From Moniliella sp. 'wahieum' (taxonomy: Eukaryota; Basidiomycota; Moniliellomycetes; Moniliellales; Moniliellaceae), in contig RSEE01000099.1 in NCBI GenBank assembly GCA_003971905.1, positions 62,001 to 126,000 of the forward strand: a stretch of 64,000 nt of DNA, in the 5' to 3' direction. How positions within the stretch are numbered: the first letter of the stretch is position 1; each line of letters opens with the position of its first letter. The translations under genes and the position numbers were made by a program. The notes below the pieces were generated by a model. That model had not been told where the DNA came from. It saw only the letters and a program-made list of their open reading frames with translations, and did not search any database. Shown one piece after another: positions 32,915-45,391 of this stretch.

Positions 32915-35402
32915 ATGTCCCTTCCTGGCGCTCCCAGTACAGGCACAGGCACAGGCACAGGTGCGGGTGCGGGTGTGCCCTCGCCGGCGCGCAAACGCGA
33001 TGCCGACATGGAGAAACTGCTGAGTGACCTGGACAACCTGGCGCCGCTTGCTTCGCGTGCGTCCGAAAGCGGCGGCCGGGTCCCGCCCGAGCTGATTGAG
33101 CCTGCTGCGACTGGCGACGCGCCCGATGCCCAGAGTTTGCTCGACGACTTGGACTCGCTCGTGCAACGGCGGCCGCAGAGTCGCGGCGTGGCCGGGATGG
33201 CGTCGGCGTCTCCTTCGACGCTCACGCCTACCCGGGTCGTGGGCGTCGGCGGAACTGGAGGTCCGTCTCGTGCGCCCGGCTCAGGCTCAGCTTCCACGCC
33301 TCGTACCTCCCTCTCGGGCTCGCTTCAGCGTGGGACCGGGACTGGTCTTGCTTCGGGATCGGCCTCGCCGGCGTTGGCTCCTGCCACCCCTACACCCACC
33401 CGTTCTACGCTCCCGAACCGTATCGGTTCCACTTCGCCGGCACTTACTTCGACCCCTGTGCCTGTGGCTACACCTACATCCCCCGCTGCTGCCGCTAGCC
33501 CCGTGCCGTCTGCGCCCGAACCGAAGTCCACATGGGGCGGCTGGGGTCGATGTGGAGCCAAGCGACCAAGTTGGCGGACCAAGCGCGTGCGGAGCTGGAG
33601 CGGCACACCTCCTCCGAGCTGGCCAGCGCGAAGGAAGCCGCTGAAAGCCAGCACCACCGTCTTGGAGAGTTGAGTGCGTTGGGCGGCGCGCTCGGTGCGC
33701 GCGGATGGGACTTGGCGCGCAACGTGCAGCATTATGTCCAAGAACAGTCGGGGCTGGATTTGGAAAAGATCGGGAACCAAGTGAGCGAGGTGGGCCGACG
33801 TGGGTTTACCGAGTTGATCCAAGCGGTTTCCCAGCCGGTGGCGGAACATGATATCTTGCAAGTGCAAGTGAGCCATGGTGCGTACCATTTTCCTGGTTCG
33901 GAGCGGCGGAAAGCAATGCGAGGGGACTAACGAGCTGAACGGGGGGGGACTACTTGTGGTGTGTGTGCGTGTGCAATGGAACCAGATATGGATGGATACG
34001 AGGGCATTGTGGATGTTGTGTTCCAAGCGATGAGTCGGGTGCTGGAGCATCGCGTAGCGATTCGTCGATTGAACATCACCTCATTGCGGACCGGGTGTAC
34101 CTGACGCCCGAGCAGGCGCAGAGGACACCTACCGAACGCAACCTTCATCCCGTACAAGGGTTGGACCAAGGTGCCCGCCACGCCCACCAGATTATCCAGC
34201 AGCTCGTCCACCTTTCTTCCTCCCACGGGCCCAGCGATCCCAGCCAAAAGGAGAAAGACAAGATTGACGAGATTAGGCAGTCGGCCCAGCAGCCCCACTC
34301 CAGCCCCAACACCACCACCAATACCAATCAGGACAAGGACAACGGTGAGGACGAGAAGACCGTTGCCACGCCCACGCAGGTCTCCACTTCGACCGATACG
34401 ATTTACTTGCGTTTGCAACCGACGTATGCGCCGCTCCCGTGGGGTTCGGGCAAAGCGCCCTCGGATCCCAAGGCGGAACATCTGTTTTTCCTCCTTCACC
34501 TGTTTGACCCCACGCACGACTTGACATTTACCACACTCAGCCAGCCGATTCCTACTTCGTTCTGTACGTGTTCCTTCTTTGCCGCTGGATGGCCCGTTTC
34601 TCCGTTGTTGACACTGACACTATGAAATAGTCGAGGTATCGTTTGAGGAAAACGTGTGGGTGGAACAGAGCTTGACCGATGTGGTAGAGGTGGCTGTGGG
34701 CGTGCTTAACGACGTTTTTCCCCTTCCCTCCTTCCCTCCTTCCTTCCTTCCCTCCCCCCCCCCTGTCCGCTGAACTACGATACTGACCTGCTCCCTCTGC
34801 TCTCCTTTGGCCGGCAATAGGAGTACTTGGGCGCCCGCCTCGCGCCGTACCGCCGAACAAGAGGAAAAGAAGAACCAAGCTCCGCTCTTGGAGCAGCCTG
34901 CGCAGCCTGCGGCTTGAGCAAGCAGGTGCTGGAGCAAGTGCAAGCGCAAGCGCAAGCGCAAGAGCGGCCCACGTTCCTTTTGGACCCCGCCGTACATGGT
35001 TGGGACCACGAATGGCCTGGGCCCGTGTCCTGGCGTACAGGAGCAAGGTATAGGAGCAACGTACACACCCCGCCCCTGAACCCACCCTTGAGCCTACGTT
35101 TGAACCCAGCCCTGAATCCACCAACCCACCACCCTGTTGGTGGACAACCGCTCGCGGTGGGCCGGGTGGGCGAAGCAACCGTTTGGGAACCTACGGAATC
35201 AACTCGCACCTCTACGGGTGTAGGTACGCCATCTTTGATAGTATGCAGTCGAGCGGAAAAAGAATGGGAAAGGAGAAAGGAAAGGGAAAAGGGAAGGAAA
35301 AGGAAAGGAAAAGGAAAGGAAAGGAAAAGGAAAGGGAAAGGGAAGGAAGAAGAAGCAAGAGACAAAGTAGAGCAAATAAAGCAGCAGCCGAAGCCTGAGT
35401 AG
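32915..35402 (+). CDS. MTC1-like protein (maintenance of telomere capping 1 family)
   Basis: Yeast Mtc1 is a Golgi/COPI-vesicle-associated protein found in a telomere-capping screen; its biochemical role is unclear. The start MSLPGAPSTG (32915) is followed by two short acidic motifs, MEKLLSDLDNL and AQSLLDDLDSL, and a long Ser/Thr/Pro linker. After a frameshift near 33540, the family-like block is SMWSQATKLADQARAELERH. DILQVQVSH joins DMDGYEGIVDVVFQAMSRVL across an intron (33878-33985). FEVSFEENVWVEQSLTDVVE follows intron 34564-34630, and EYLGARLAPYR follows intron 34690-34820. A frameshift near 34110 separates the middle part. The last residues are a Lys/Glu/Arg-rich tail encoded by a purine-only tract. 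An upstream ATG at 32773 is in another frame. Confidence 0.65.
35266..35355 (+). repeat. 90-bp pure purine tract (GGAAA/AAAGG type)
   Basis: Every base from 35266 to 35355 is A or G. It encodes the basic, charged C-terminal tail of the MTC1-like protein. Such tracts can form triplex DNA and are slippage-prone. Confidence 0.8.
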
Positions 35403-36303
35403 GGTCCAGCGTGCGTCACTTGGAGACGTGCCTGTGGCTACGTCTTGATGAGAGGAATGAGCACTTTTTTCTTTTTCTTGTGTCTTATTTCTTGTTTTCT
35501 TGTTCCTTATTTCTTGGATCTTGTTTCTTCCCGGACAAGTGGGGAGGGCGGGGGGGGGGGGGGGGACAAAGGAAAGCAGAAACGGCGATTGATCGCCTGA
35601 ACAGTGAAGGGCGGTACGGTGAACAGGACGGATGGATGAACAGTAGGCAATGAAGGCACACCAAAAAGGCACAATGGGAACGAGAGAAAGAGATGGAAAT
35701 GAGAGAAAGAGGAAGTCAAAAGACGAAAGTCGAAGAGGAGGGGGGGGGGAAGATGATGGACAGTGACAAGTGACATGGATGGCGCATGGGTGGATGTGTG
35801 GAGGAGATGATCAATGACAATAGCATGGGACATGGGACAGGGTGCCAGAGGCCAGGCGCAAGAAGAAAATGACACAAAGGTGACAAGCCAGCCAGAGCAA
35901 GGGGGGCAAAGGCACACAAAAGAGACCCAACCCAACCAACGAACCGAATCGAATCGAATCGAAAACAAAAGAAAGACAAACACAACCAACCGAAATGGAG
36001 CCCGAACCTGAAGCACCCCGAACCGTGCAGCCGAGGCCAACCGAAACCCGAAGAAGAAGAAAAAGTACGCAAGAAAGGGGCAAAAGGCAACAAAGAAAGA
36101 TAAAGTAGATGGGTTCTAACCTCAGTCCCCGTACCACCGTCCCCAACCACGCCACGCCACCCGATCGCGGTTGTACGTAAATGCACTACGCTACCCTAGG
36201 CGACCAAGTTGTGGAGCCAGCGAGACCAGCGCTTGACCGTGGGGGACGAACGCGAACGGATGCGACGGATGCGACGCATCGCGGATTGGACGGATGGGAG
36301 GGA
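35403..36303. other. intergenic between convergent genes, homopolymer-rich
   Basis: It holds a run of 16 G at 35550-35565, purine-rich stretches and CCAACCAACGAACCG-like repeats near 35930-35990. No gene is supported. Confidence 0.5.
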
Positions 36304-38084
36304 CTAGTTCGGAGCCTGAACCAGTGTACGAGAAGGACAAGAGCCGGTCCGAGGAACCCCAACAATAACGAAGTCGATTTCGATTTCGCCTGGTTTCGCC
36401 TTGGTCTGGGGCTGGGGCTGGGACTGGGCCTGGGACTTGTCCTGGGCACTGATCTTGGCCTTGGCCTTGGCACGGGCCTTGTCCTTATCGGTTTCCTTGG
36501 AGCTGGAGACAACCTGGGCGGATGCGGACGCGGACGTAGTCGGAGCCGCACGGGTAGGGGCAACAGAAGTAGATGGCCCAGGCAGAGCAGAGGAAGAGGC
36601 AGGAAGGTCGCGCGGTGCTGCGAGGTCCCATGCTTGCCATGCAGGTAGCGATGCGAGTTGGGTGCTTGTGCGACAAGGACGAGGACGATTGGGGGGGATT
36701 GGGGATGAGATTGGGATTGGGATTGGGAGTGGGGATGAGAATGGGAGTGGGATGCCGACGCAGCTGCGGCAGCCGCGTACTTTTTGCGAGCCAACTCATT
36801 TTGCGCCCGAGCCGTCTGCGGGGTGGAAGGTTTGATGCCGGCGGCGGCCGAGCGTTCCAACTGCTGCCGTTCCTTGCTCCACATTTTTTGGGTAAATGCG
36901 TACATGTGAGCGGCGTAGCGGTCTTGCTTGGCCACCCATTCGGGTGTTGGGGCAGGCGGCAGCGAGGGCGCTGGCGAGGGCGGCAGTGGCGGAGAGAGCG
37001 ATAGCGGCGGTAGTGCGGACACTGGCGGCGCTGACAAACCACTCAGCTTGGGCTTGGACGGTCCGACGAGCTGCACCGGTTCAATTGGCGGCTGGGGTGG
37101 CCCGGCGGGCATAGAGGGCAGGGCTTGGGTGGCAAAGTGGGTGGAAGAAGGGGTAGGCACGCCGGTTGGGTGGTCCGATCCACACGAAGGGGAAGAGGCC
37201 AGGTACGGTGTGGATTCACCTGATTCACCCGATTCGCGAGAGGGATTAGAGCGGTCGCATGCGCCGGATGAAGGTTCGGTAGAAAGGGGGGCGCGAGCAT
37301 CGTCCGACGTGGAGAGGGCCTCGGCGCAAGGCAAAGACGAAGGTGAAGACGAAGGAAGCGTGTGGTTGGAGTCGGGGTGGGCAAGACCCGTGGACTGGTC
37401 CATCGTCATTTCTCCAGCAACGGCCGGGGGAGTGAGTGGAGCGATGGGGGGCCGGTCCAGGGGACAGAGACGGACTGGATGCGAAAGGGGCGCAGCGTAG
37501 GGCTTTCGTCTAGAGACGGTTGCGGCTCGTGCTCGGGCTCGGGCTCGCGGGGGGGAAGCTGGGAGTGGTGCCAAGCGTGGACGGGCCTGTGCCTCGGGGG
37601 GAGGGAGAGGGGGAACCTGCGGCGGCGCGAGGAGCGAGAGGAGGCAGGAGCAGATGGGGGGTCGGCAGACGGGAGGAGCAAGGACGGGGGCATGCTGAGG
37701 GTGCGCTGGTGTGTGTTGGCCGGGGATGCGGATGCTTCGGCCATGGCGGGCAGAGACGTGCTGGGGGAGGCGCGGGCGGAGTGGTGGGCGCGGGTGGCGG
37801 CAAAGGATGCTCGGCGGGCGAGCTGGGAAGAAGGGTCGCGGAGGCTGATGCGCGGGCGACGAAGGCCTGGCCGCCGATGGGCACGACGGCGGGCGGGTGG
37901 GAGTAGGAGTGGCGGTTCCCCGCGGGAGGGGGGTGGGGGCGGGCATGGGCGGAGGGTGGTGGTGGGGGAGGGGGGGAGAGGGAGAAGAGGGAGAGGGGCA
38001 GGCAGGGGCAAGAAAAGAAGCGGCTGAGCACGGCGTGTGGAGACGAACACCGGGACGAAGGGGCATGGAGGATGCAATATCCAT
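36304..38084 (-). CDS. large low-complexity Pro/Ser-rich protein, function unknown
   Basis: A long minus-strand frame starts MDIASSMPLRPGVRL at 38084 (an in-frame upstream start is possible). It is mostly Pro, Ser and Ala. The best-conserved-looking block is TPEWVAKQDRYAAHMYAFTQ, then KMWSKERQQLERSAAAGIKP (near 36930-36820), an alpha-helical charged region, followed by TARAQNELARKKYAAAA and a Ser-His/Ser-Gln repeat. After a frameshift near 36690 the tail is Lys/Ala/Gln-rich (DKARAKAKAKISAQDKSQAQ) and ends at TAG 36304-36306. It may be a disordered regulatory or nuclear protein. No domain is recognised. Confidence 0.45.
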
Positions 38085-39387
38085 GCGAGAGGGATGAGCA
38101 GGCGTATGACGCACGTCGAAAACCATCAGGCGGCGCGGTTAGACTTAGATTAGCACGCCCACTCGGCCCCTGCCCGCGCCCTGGGCCGTACTCGTATGCA
38201 GCGGCTGGGCACGGGGGCGCACTCTGGCGGGTGCTGTCTCGGGCTGCGCATCAGCAATTCATGCGCCATTAAACAAGTACAAGTAACCAGCGGTGACGCG
38301 TGACGCGGTGACGGGCTCAGCTCAGCCGCTGCTCCGCTGCCGCACTGAACCCACGCACGGCGCCCCCCCTGGGCTCAGCTGAGCACAAGCAGCGCTGACG
38401 TCAGCCCTCAGCGGCCGTGCCGAGTGCTCGCTGTCCGCTCAGCATCGCCGCATTATGATGGGGTGACGCTGGTCACACTCACTCCCACTGGCCGCTGGGA
38501 CTGGCCCATGGCCGCCGCAGCACCCAACTCAGCACTCAGCACTCCACTCAGCACGCGTCCCAGCCGCCCGGTCAGCACCATGATATGGCGCCACGTCCTG
38601 GCGCACCCCTTGGCCGCACGTGTAATCGATTACTTCATCCGCATTTCTTCCTCAGGCCCCACCAAGAAGCACTTGTGTTTTTTGCGTCTTCGGCGACGGA
38701 TAGAGCACCCCCGCATCAAGCAGCGCATCAGCCCACCCCCCGTCTCCTGCCACCCCTTCTTCTGTCTCGCCCGCACGCCATGCACCGACGCACTCTACAG
38801 AAACCACGCAACTTGGATTGCATAGCCAACAACCCTCCTTAGCATTACTAGCTCAACTGGTACTGGGCGATCAGGCTGAGCGCACGTACTCAAGCTTCCA
38901 GCTTCCAGCTTCAAGCTCCAAGCTTCATGCACTCATGTATAGTGTGTCGCAGCATGTGCATTCTGCACCACAGGACACCGAGGTGTTCGACTCTGGTGTG
39001 CCAGGGCTCAGCGCGCTGGTCCTCAATGTTAAGCTGAAACCCCCACTCGGACCCACTCGGCCCTATAATAGCTCTGCCTCTAGTCCGTCTGGCAGCTTGA
39101 TGTGCGTACTGTTGTTGCTCACTCATCGACGATCAAAAGGCGATCCATAACTACAGCCACACGGCTCGGGTGAGTGAGCGTTTTGAGCATAGGCTGAGTG
39201 AGGCGGGTGGGATTGCCCAGCACCGACGGTACGACTTGACGCGAGGTTGAATGTTGTACGTTGACGTTGAAGGCGCTCGTTTCTCCCACTGGGTGGAGTC
39301 TGTCAAAGCACATTTGCCAAGGCTTGCCTGGACCTCTGTAGGGTCGCGCGCGTGGTTAGACTTGGTGGGGCAGTGAGGCTTCAAAAA

Positions 39388-39414
39388 CTTCAAGCTTCAG
39401 CCTGAAGCTTGAAG
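39388..39414. repeat. 13-bp perfect inverted repeat, 1-nt spacer
   Basis: The arms are CTTCAAGCTTCAG and CTGAAGCTTGAAG. It is nearly a perfect palindrome, able to form a hairpin or bind a dimeric protein. Confidence 0.9.
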
Positions 39415-40146
39415 ACGATGGCAGGGGAAGATCCTGAGAATCTGTGTGTCGCAATGAGACAGCCTTGCGGGGATAAGTACAAAGTACTTTGGTAAGTACT
39501 AAGTATCGAGTTCATAGCATTTGCAACATGTATACGAGAGAGAAGGTCGAGACGGACAAAAAGAAACGCCGCGCGTATCTCATACCGCCAACTTTGCGCA
39601 TCCGACAGCTACTCAGTCGTGCCAACTCAAATCAGAGGTTAGTGGAGCCGCCTGCAGATCAAGACGTGTCGATCGTTTGGCGGCACAATACCCGCCTGTC
39701 GTAGTCATGCAATGATCATTACGCGTTCAATACTGCCTTACCCCTCCATGTGTCATTAACGGTGCCAAAAACGTTGCTGGAACGGGGACCTGAACGGCGG
39801 CGGTCAAAGATGGTTTGTTTTCAATACGGACCCTAGCTGGGCCGTCAGCCTAGTGGTCATCGAGAGGTCATCAAAAGTATATATGGGTAGTATAGCTGCG
39901 CCCACAACCATTTTATCTCGATCTTCTCACTGCCCTCCACTGATCTGATGCATGATGGATCACTAGGATCCGTTCTCTCAACATCCAACACTTCTTTCAT
40001 ATACATAACTGGACTGTCTATCTGTTGAATGTCAAATCCTATGCTTCAAGGATATAGATGATGGGCTTGACAGCATGCGATTCCAAAGATCAAGTGGGCA
40101 GGCAACGCCATGATACACTTGTGTTCAATGAGCATGTACTAGGTGA

Positions 40147-40167
40147 GGCCTTAGGCCTTAGGCCTTA
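40147..40167. repeat. GGCCTTA x3 tandem repeat
   Basis: Three head-to-tail copies of GGCCTTA lie just past the stop codon of the oxidoreductase gene. Confidence 0.9.
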
Positions 40168-40183
40168 GGATGCATCCGAGAGG

Positions 40184-41343
40184 TTAGGCGGACGAGGCCG
40201 CCCGCTTGGCGCGGCGCGCGGCCGTGGTCTTTTCCGACGCTTCGCGCACGGCCAAGTGAGTTGGTACGTCTTGGTAGCGTCTTCGAACGAGGACAGGATC
40301 TTGGCCGATCCGGGGCTCTCGACGTTATCAATCAGAGCCGACACTTCCGAGTAAAACGGGTCGTCCTCCAAAACCGGAACACTTCGTCCTTGTCCGAGCC
40401 AGGGAGCGGACGTAGAGGGGGATCGTTGTACGGGTCGTTCAAGCGAAGCGAGTATCCGTCGGCCAACACGTCGAGTTGGTCTGGTACTCGGTACCCTACC
40501 CAGAGCGACGGCGTGCATCAAGCTTCCCACCGCGCCCGAGGTGTAGGTCCAGTTGGCCGAGGTGACACGAGGAATCGTGGTCGGGAGGAATGATGCTTTC
40601 GTCGACGGGCACCTTGCTCAGCTGGCCCGGCGCTTCATCGTGTTCGAGTGCAATGGCCTGGATCGAATCCAGGTCCACGTCGCCACCAAAGTAGCGGCTG
40701 AGATCACAAAATGCGTGGCCTGCTCCACAATGGGACCAAGGTCTTTGGACTTGTCCCACCAGGCCGGCTTGGCTGTGTGCTCGTACGCCATCACGTACCG
40801 TGCATTGGTCGCCATGACGGTCAAGTGGTTCTCCTCAATGATCGACTTCATCTTCTGCACCACCTTGAGGTAGCGAAGCATGTAGCCTACGCTCTTGGGT
40901 GCCGGCGCGGCCGCCAGTTCCTGCGACACTTGCAGTGCTTGCGCCACCTCGCCGTCGACACAGGCTTCTCAATAAAGATAGCCACGTCGGGGAACGTGGC
41001 CAGCAGCTGCTCCTCCAAGTTGCGGCCTGGCTCCGTGCGGCCACGGAACGCCGGCGGCGCACACACCCAAAAGCATTCGGCTTGATCTCCGCCACGTCGC
41101 CCGATTGGACAAACGCATCCAGGTTGGCATACACCCCGTCTGTCGTACGCGCCCTTGGTGCCTTTGTCGGCGCGCTCTTGGCCAACTCGCTCTCTCCACA
41201 CGGTCCTTGGCCGGATCAATCACGGCCACCACCTTGAGACGCTCACCGAGCTTGCGCTCGAGGCGCAGCGAGTTGTTCCACGGCCTTCGGGCGTGCCGAA
41301 AAACACATTGCCGCCGCCGATAGCGACCACGGAAGGTAGACAT
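40184..41343 (-). CDS. Gfo/Idh/MocA family NAD(P)-dependent oxidoreductase, frameshifted
   Basis: It begins MSTFRG at 41343, then shifts to VAIGGGNVFFGTPEG, a Rossmann-like nucleotide loop. RLERKLGERLKVVAVIDPAK follows, then VYANLDAFVQSGDVAEI, FPDVAIFIEKPVST (the EKP motif of the family) and GYMLRYLKVVQKMKSIIEEN. The C-terminal domain has ATNARYVMAYEHTAKPAWWD, ATHFCDLSRYFGGDVDLDSI, GQLSKVPVDESIIPPDHR and GSLMHAVALG. The probable end is REASEKTTAARRAKRAASSA at 40184. Members reduce or oxidise sugars, inositols and related substrates; the substrate is not predictable here. About seven one-base shifts interrupt it. Confidence 0.78.
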
Positions 41344-42714
41344 GTGGGAAAGTGTGGTGTGAGTGGGGGGGGCGGAGTTGGGAGAGAGAGGGTGTGTTGT
41401 GTGGGAACGGAAAGGGGAGGGGCAAGGGCGGAGGAGGTGTTAAAATAGGTGGTTTGACCCGAGGGGCCGTGCGCACGCGATGGGAACAAAGTGGGGGGGG
41501 GGGGTACAGGCGGCGGCGGGGAGGGGAGGGGCTGCTGTGGGCCAGCGTATTGGGCCCCTGTACACCACACCGCTCCCGTCGCGCAGAAGCAGTGTCCGCA
41601 ATTTAGCTCCGCCCGATGCTGCGCCCACCCGCCGGGTGCCCACGCCGCCGAGCCTACCTAAGCATCCCCTCTCCCCTGCGGCCGCACTGCCGCTGGACAC
41701 GCCCCCTCCTACTCCCCGCACACCCTCGCGTCCCCGCCCCCCCCCCCCGTGTCCCGTCGGCGCACGCTTGATTCGCCACAGGACCACAGGGAAAATAAAG
41801 AGCACGAGAGCACGACTGTGCATACTCGGTGCAGTTGTAGGCAGTAGAACCCTGTGGCTATATAATAGTAGTAGCTCCTTGGCCCAAACGAAAAGGGGGG
41901 CTGTGTATGGGTCGGTCCCGTTATTCTTTTCCTTCGTCCATCACTGCATCATCCATTCCTCGACTCCCCATCCAGACGCTCTCCGTATAGGAATCTGATT
42001 GTGAAGGTCTTGGTCGTGGATATGGCACAAAAACACAACAGAAGATAAGATTGAAGCCGCTGTGTGGTAGGAAAGGGAGCTGGGGCAATAGACTTGATGT
42101 TTTTTTTGTTGGAAGAACGCTGGGTATAGACACCATCGTGATCGCGCGAAGCTGCACGGCATTTCTATATCCCTACGAACGGAAACTGTCGCATCACAGC
42201 CCCCCCGGAACGTCCGTCGGGTCGGCTCGGCATGATCCAGGCTAAGTGCCGAGCACAGACTAATGATGATGATATCGATGATGCATCATTGATAGGCGTG
42301 CAGAATCTGTCGCGCTCTGCCCCTCCATTGGTTGCGAGAAGCGCCTTTCCCAACCCCTCGCGGTGAGATACACATCAGGCCTTTGAGCCGAGGCCCCAGA
42401 GCGCCTGAGCTCTGAGATCCGACAGGTCAACGTAATACGATCACAACGTCCCACCCGTCTATCTTGGTTGCCGTCCGATCGAGTGGGGAATAGCATGCGG
42501 CCCCGCGAGGTGCTGGGACGACTACTGGCCTACCAGAGGAGCGGGGCTCGTGCGCGTCGCAGCTTCAATGCCAACCCACCGCCGATCCATCCGTCACCTT
42601 TGGTTCACCCTGAACGCCATGGCCCTGCTGCTTCGTACTACCATGCCCCCCGTGGGCCTGCAGTTTCGTGTGCAATCGATCGCCAGTTATATCCCACTGG
42701 GGCCTGTGCGCATT
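41344..42714. other. intergenic, nothing recognised
   Basis: It includes G/C homopolymers near 41492 and 41741 and an AT-richer stretch near 42000-42290 with GATGATGATATCGATGATGC. No gene or RNA is supported. Confidence 0.45.
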
Positions 42715-45119
42715 TTAGCACCCACAGAGTGCCCTCGCATTTCCTGGATGGAGAAGGACGCGTCGGTGCAGATTCCAAAATGTATAGTACGCTACGAGCC
42801 CCCCCCAAACCGTGCCACCAACATTCTTCCCGCCAGAGGCGCAGATAGATTGCACAGAACACTTAGCGCGGCCCAGGCGCCCGGGAGCACGACGGTTCTG
42901 GTTGTTCATGCTAACGATGAGCGACTTGTACTTATCTACGCTTCCGTAGAACTTCTCAACGTTGCCCTTGTTGCACACCCAGAGCTCGTCGAGACAGTTG
43001 TTGATGAACGCTCGTCGTGGGAGATGACGATCACTCCCCCGTTCCAAACCTTGATCGCGCCCGTGAGAGCATCGAGACCATCAATGTCCAAGTGATTCGT
43101 CGGCTCGTCCAGTAACAGCACGTGCGGTCGCGACATGGCCAAATGGGCAAACGCAACACGCGACTTTTGTCCTCCGACAGCGTCGCAATCTTCTGCAAGC
43201 CCGTCATGCCAGTGATGCCAAACGCGCCCAACTGCGACCGGTACTCTTGTTCGCTCAGGCCAGGGTGCTGCGACATGAGGAAGCCGACGGGCGACATGGA
43301 CAGGTCAAGCTGGTCAACGTGGTGTTGGGTGAACAGGCCGACGCGCAACTTGTTGTTCCGCTTCTGGTCGCCCTTGGTCGGGGTTAGATCGCCCACCAGG
43401 AGCTTCATCAGTGTCGATTTGCCGCTTCCGTTGGACCCAATGATGGCAATGCGCGATTGCTGGGTCACATCAATTGATGTTGTGCAACAAGGGCTTGTCG
43501 GGCGTGTAGCCAAAGCTGACATTGTCCAGCTGCAGAAGGGGAGGCGACAGTTTCTCCGTCTCGGGTAGACGGAAAGTAACCACCTTTTCTGCCTCGGGGG
43601 ATCGATAATTGGCATCTTCTCCAACTCCTTCATCTTACTCTGGGCCTGCGCAGCCCGGTTGGCATTGACACGCCAGCGATCAATAAACGCTTGCAGGTGA
43701 GCGCGCTTGGCCTGGTTGGCCTCATACTCGCGCTGCTGGTTCTTGCGCCGCTCTTCGCGCGTTTCGTAAAACTGATCAAAGTTGCCCTTGTAGTAATCCA
43801 GCCGCTCCGAGTGTTGGTGGATAATGTCGGTGGCGACCCGGTTGAGGAACGCACGGTCGTGCGAGACGACGAGCAACGTCCCGTCCCACTCGTTGACCAA
43901 GTAATCTTCCAGCCACGCAATCGCGTTCAAGTCCAGCATGTTCGACGGTTCGTCGAGCATGAGCAGGTCCGGCTTGCAGAACAGCGCCCGGGCCAACGCC
44001 AACCGCATTCTCCACCCACCGAGAAGGAGCTCGTCGGCCTCGACTGGTCCGACTCGTCAAACCCAAGACCATACAGCAAGCTGGCAGCGCGCGCCGGGCC
44101 CGTCTCAGCCTCCATATCCACCAACGACGCCTGCACTCCCCCAGTCGAGACGACAGTTGTTCCCGCTTGATCTCCCTCTGTCGGGTGGGGAGGTCAACAG
44201 CGGATCCTGTGCCTTCTCCAGCTCCGGCAGCCGCAGCAACGGCCGCTGCCGCATCTGCCTCTAGCTTGTTGAGTTCCGCCTCGATCTGCTTTTCTTCCGA
44301 GATGAGTCGGTCCCCGCCACATCCGCCTTGAGCACCGACTCGAGTGCCGTCGTCTCGTCCCCGACATCTCCTGTTCGACATAGAGGAGACTGACGTTGGT
44401 GGGAATCGGCACCTCGCGCAGTGCCATGAAGCGCAGCAGCGTTGATTTTCCAATGCCATTCACACCACACAGGCCGTACCGCCTGCCCTGGGCCAGGTTG
44501 AGGTTGGCACCAGAGAGAATGCGTTTGGAGCCAAAGGTGATATCAATTGGGCAGGTTGATGTCCTTGCTGCCTCCGCGTCGTGCTTCGAGCGGGTTGACC
44601 TTGAGGAACATTTCCTCGTACGACGTTTGCTCCTGGGCCGACTGGACCAACTTGCTGCTCTCGTACAAGTCACGCTGGGCCCGCTTCGCGATCTTTTGTC
44701 GTGTCTTGGCCTCTTGCTTGGCAAGTTTCTTCACGTCGACCGTCGTCCGACCAGCCTTCTTGCCACCAAGACTCACGTCCACCCCGCCTCGTGTCAAACG
44801 CCGTCTTGGAATCGCCCAGGCCGGTGCGCATGTCCACCACATGCTCCAGCCGCACCAGGCCCGAGGCGTCCTCGCCGTCCTTGGGCATCTTGTCCGCCAC
44901 AATCTTCGCGAGCTTGGCAAGGAGCGTATCAAGCGTCTGGGGCTTGACGGGGGTGCCGCGGGTGGCGGATTCGAGCATGGGCCGCACAATGTCCGAAATC
45001 ATGTCCTGCCCGGGGTCCAGGTCGGTGGCCACATCGTCAATGTACCCCGCAAGGTACTCGGACACGGGCGCGTCGAGGCTGGGCAGCGCAGAGGCGAGCA
45101 GCTGCTGCGTGGTGGCCAT
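42715..45119 (-). CDS. GCN20: GCN20/ABCF3-type ABC ATPase
   Basis: Gcn20 binds Gcn1 and ribosomes and helps activate the eIF2-alpha kinase Gcn2 on amino-acid starvation. The start [20 protein letters not shown] (45119) opens an N-terminal Gcn1-binding type region. [19 protein letters not shown] and [16 protein letters not shown] follow. ABC1: [13 protein letters not shown] (Walker A), LYVEQEM, a [16 protein letters not shown] signature and [13 protein letters not shown]. The linker has [23 protein letters not shown]2: [29 protein letters not shown] and [15 protein letters not shown], then VVISHDERFINN-type residues. [16 protein letters not shown] lies at the end. There are no membrane helices, as expected for ABCF. 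The 3' limit is uncertain, and multiple one-base shifts are present. Confidence 0.88.
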
Positions 45120-45391
45120 GGCAGACCACAGGCAGGCGTGGGCGAGCGCGGCGGGAGCTTCACGCCGAGCTTGACGATGTGCTTGAGGATGAGCTTCGCT
45201 TCATGCCGTACTTGAAGCGCCACCAGGCGGAGTGGAAGCGGCCCGAAAAAGGCGGAACCTCCCCCCGCGGCGGAACGGGGCCGGGGCGGAATGCGCTGCG
45301 CTGGGCGCGTCGACGGTCTTGCGCTCCACGAGGCTCCACCTGGCAGCCCCCCATCTGCCCCGACCCCCGCTCCCTCCCTCCCCTCGGCACC
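45120..45391. promoter_or_regulatory. divergent promoter region between GCN20 and the Asterix-like gene
   Basis: The two start codons point away from each other with 272 bp between them. It is GC-rich with no clear TATA box. Confidence 0.4.

Larger units (their letters stand above)
38085..40183. other. intergenic, repeat-rich
   Basis: About 2.1 kb without a supported gene. It contains GTGACGCGTGACGCGGTGACG near 38291, AAGCTT-centred repeats near 38893-38930, the inverted repeat at 39388-39414 and the GGCCTTA triplet repeat at 40147-40167. Confidence 0.5.
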
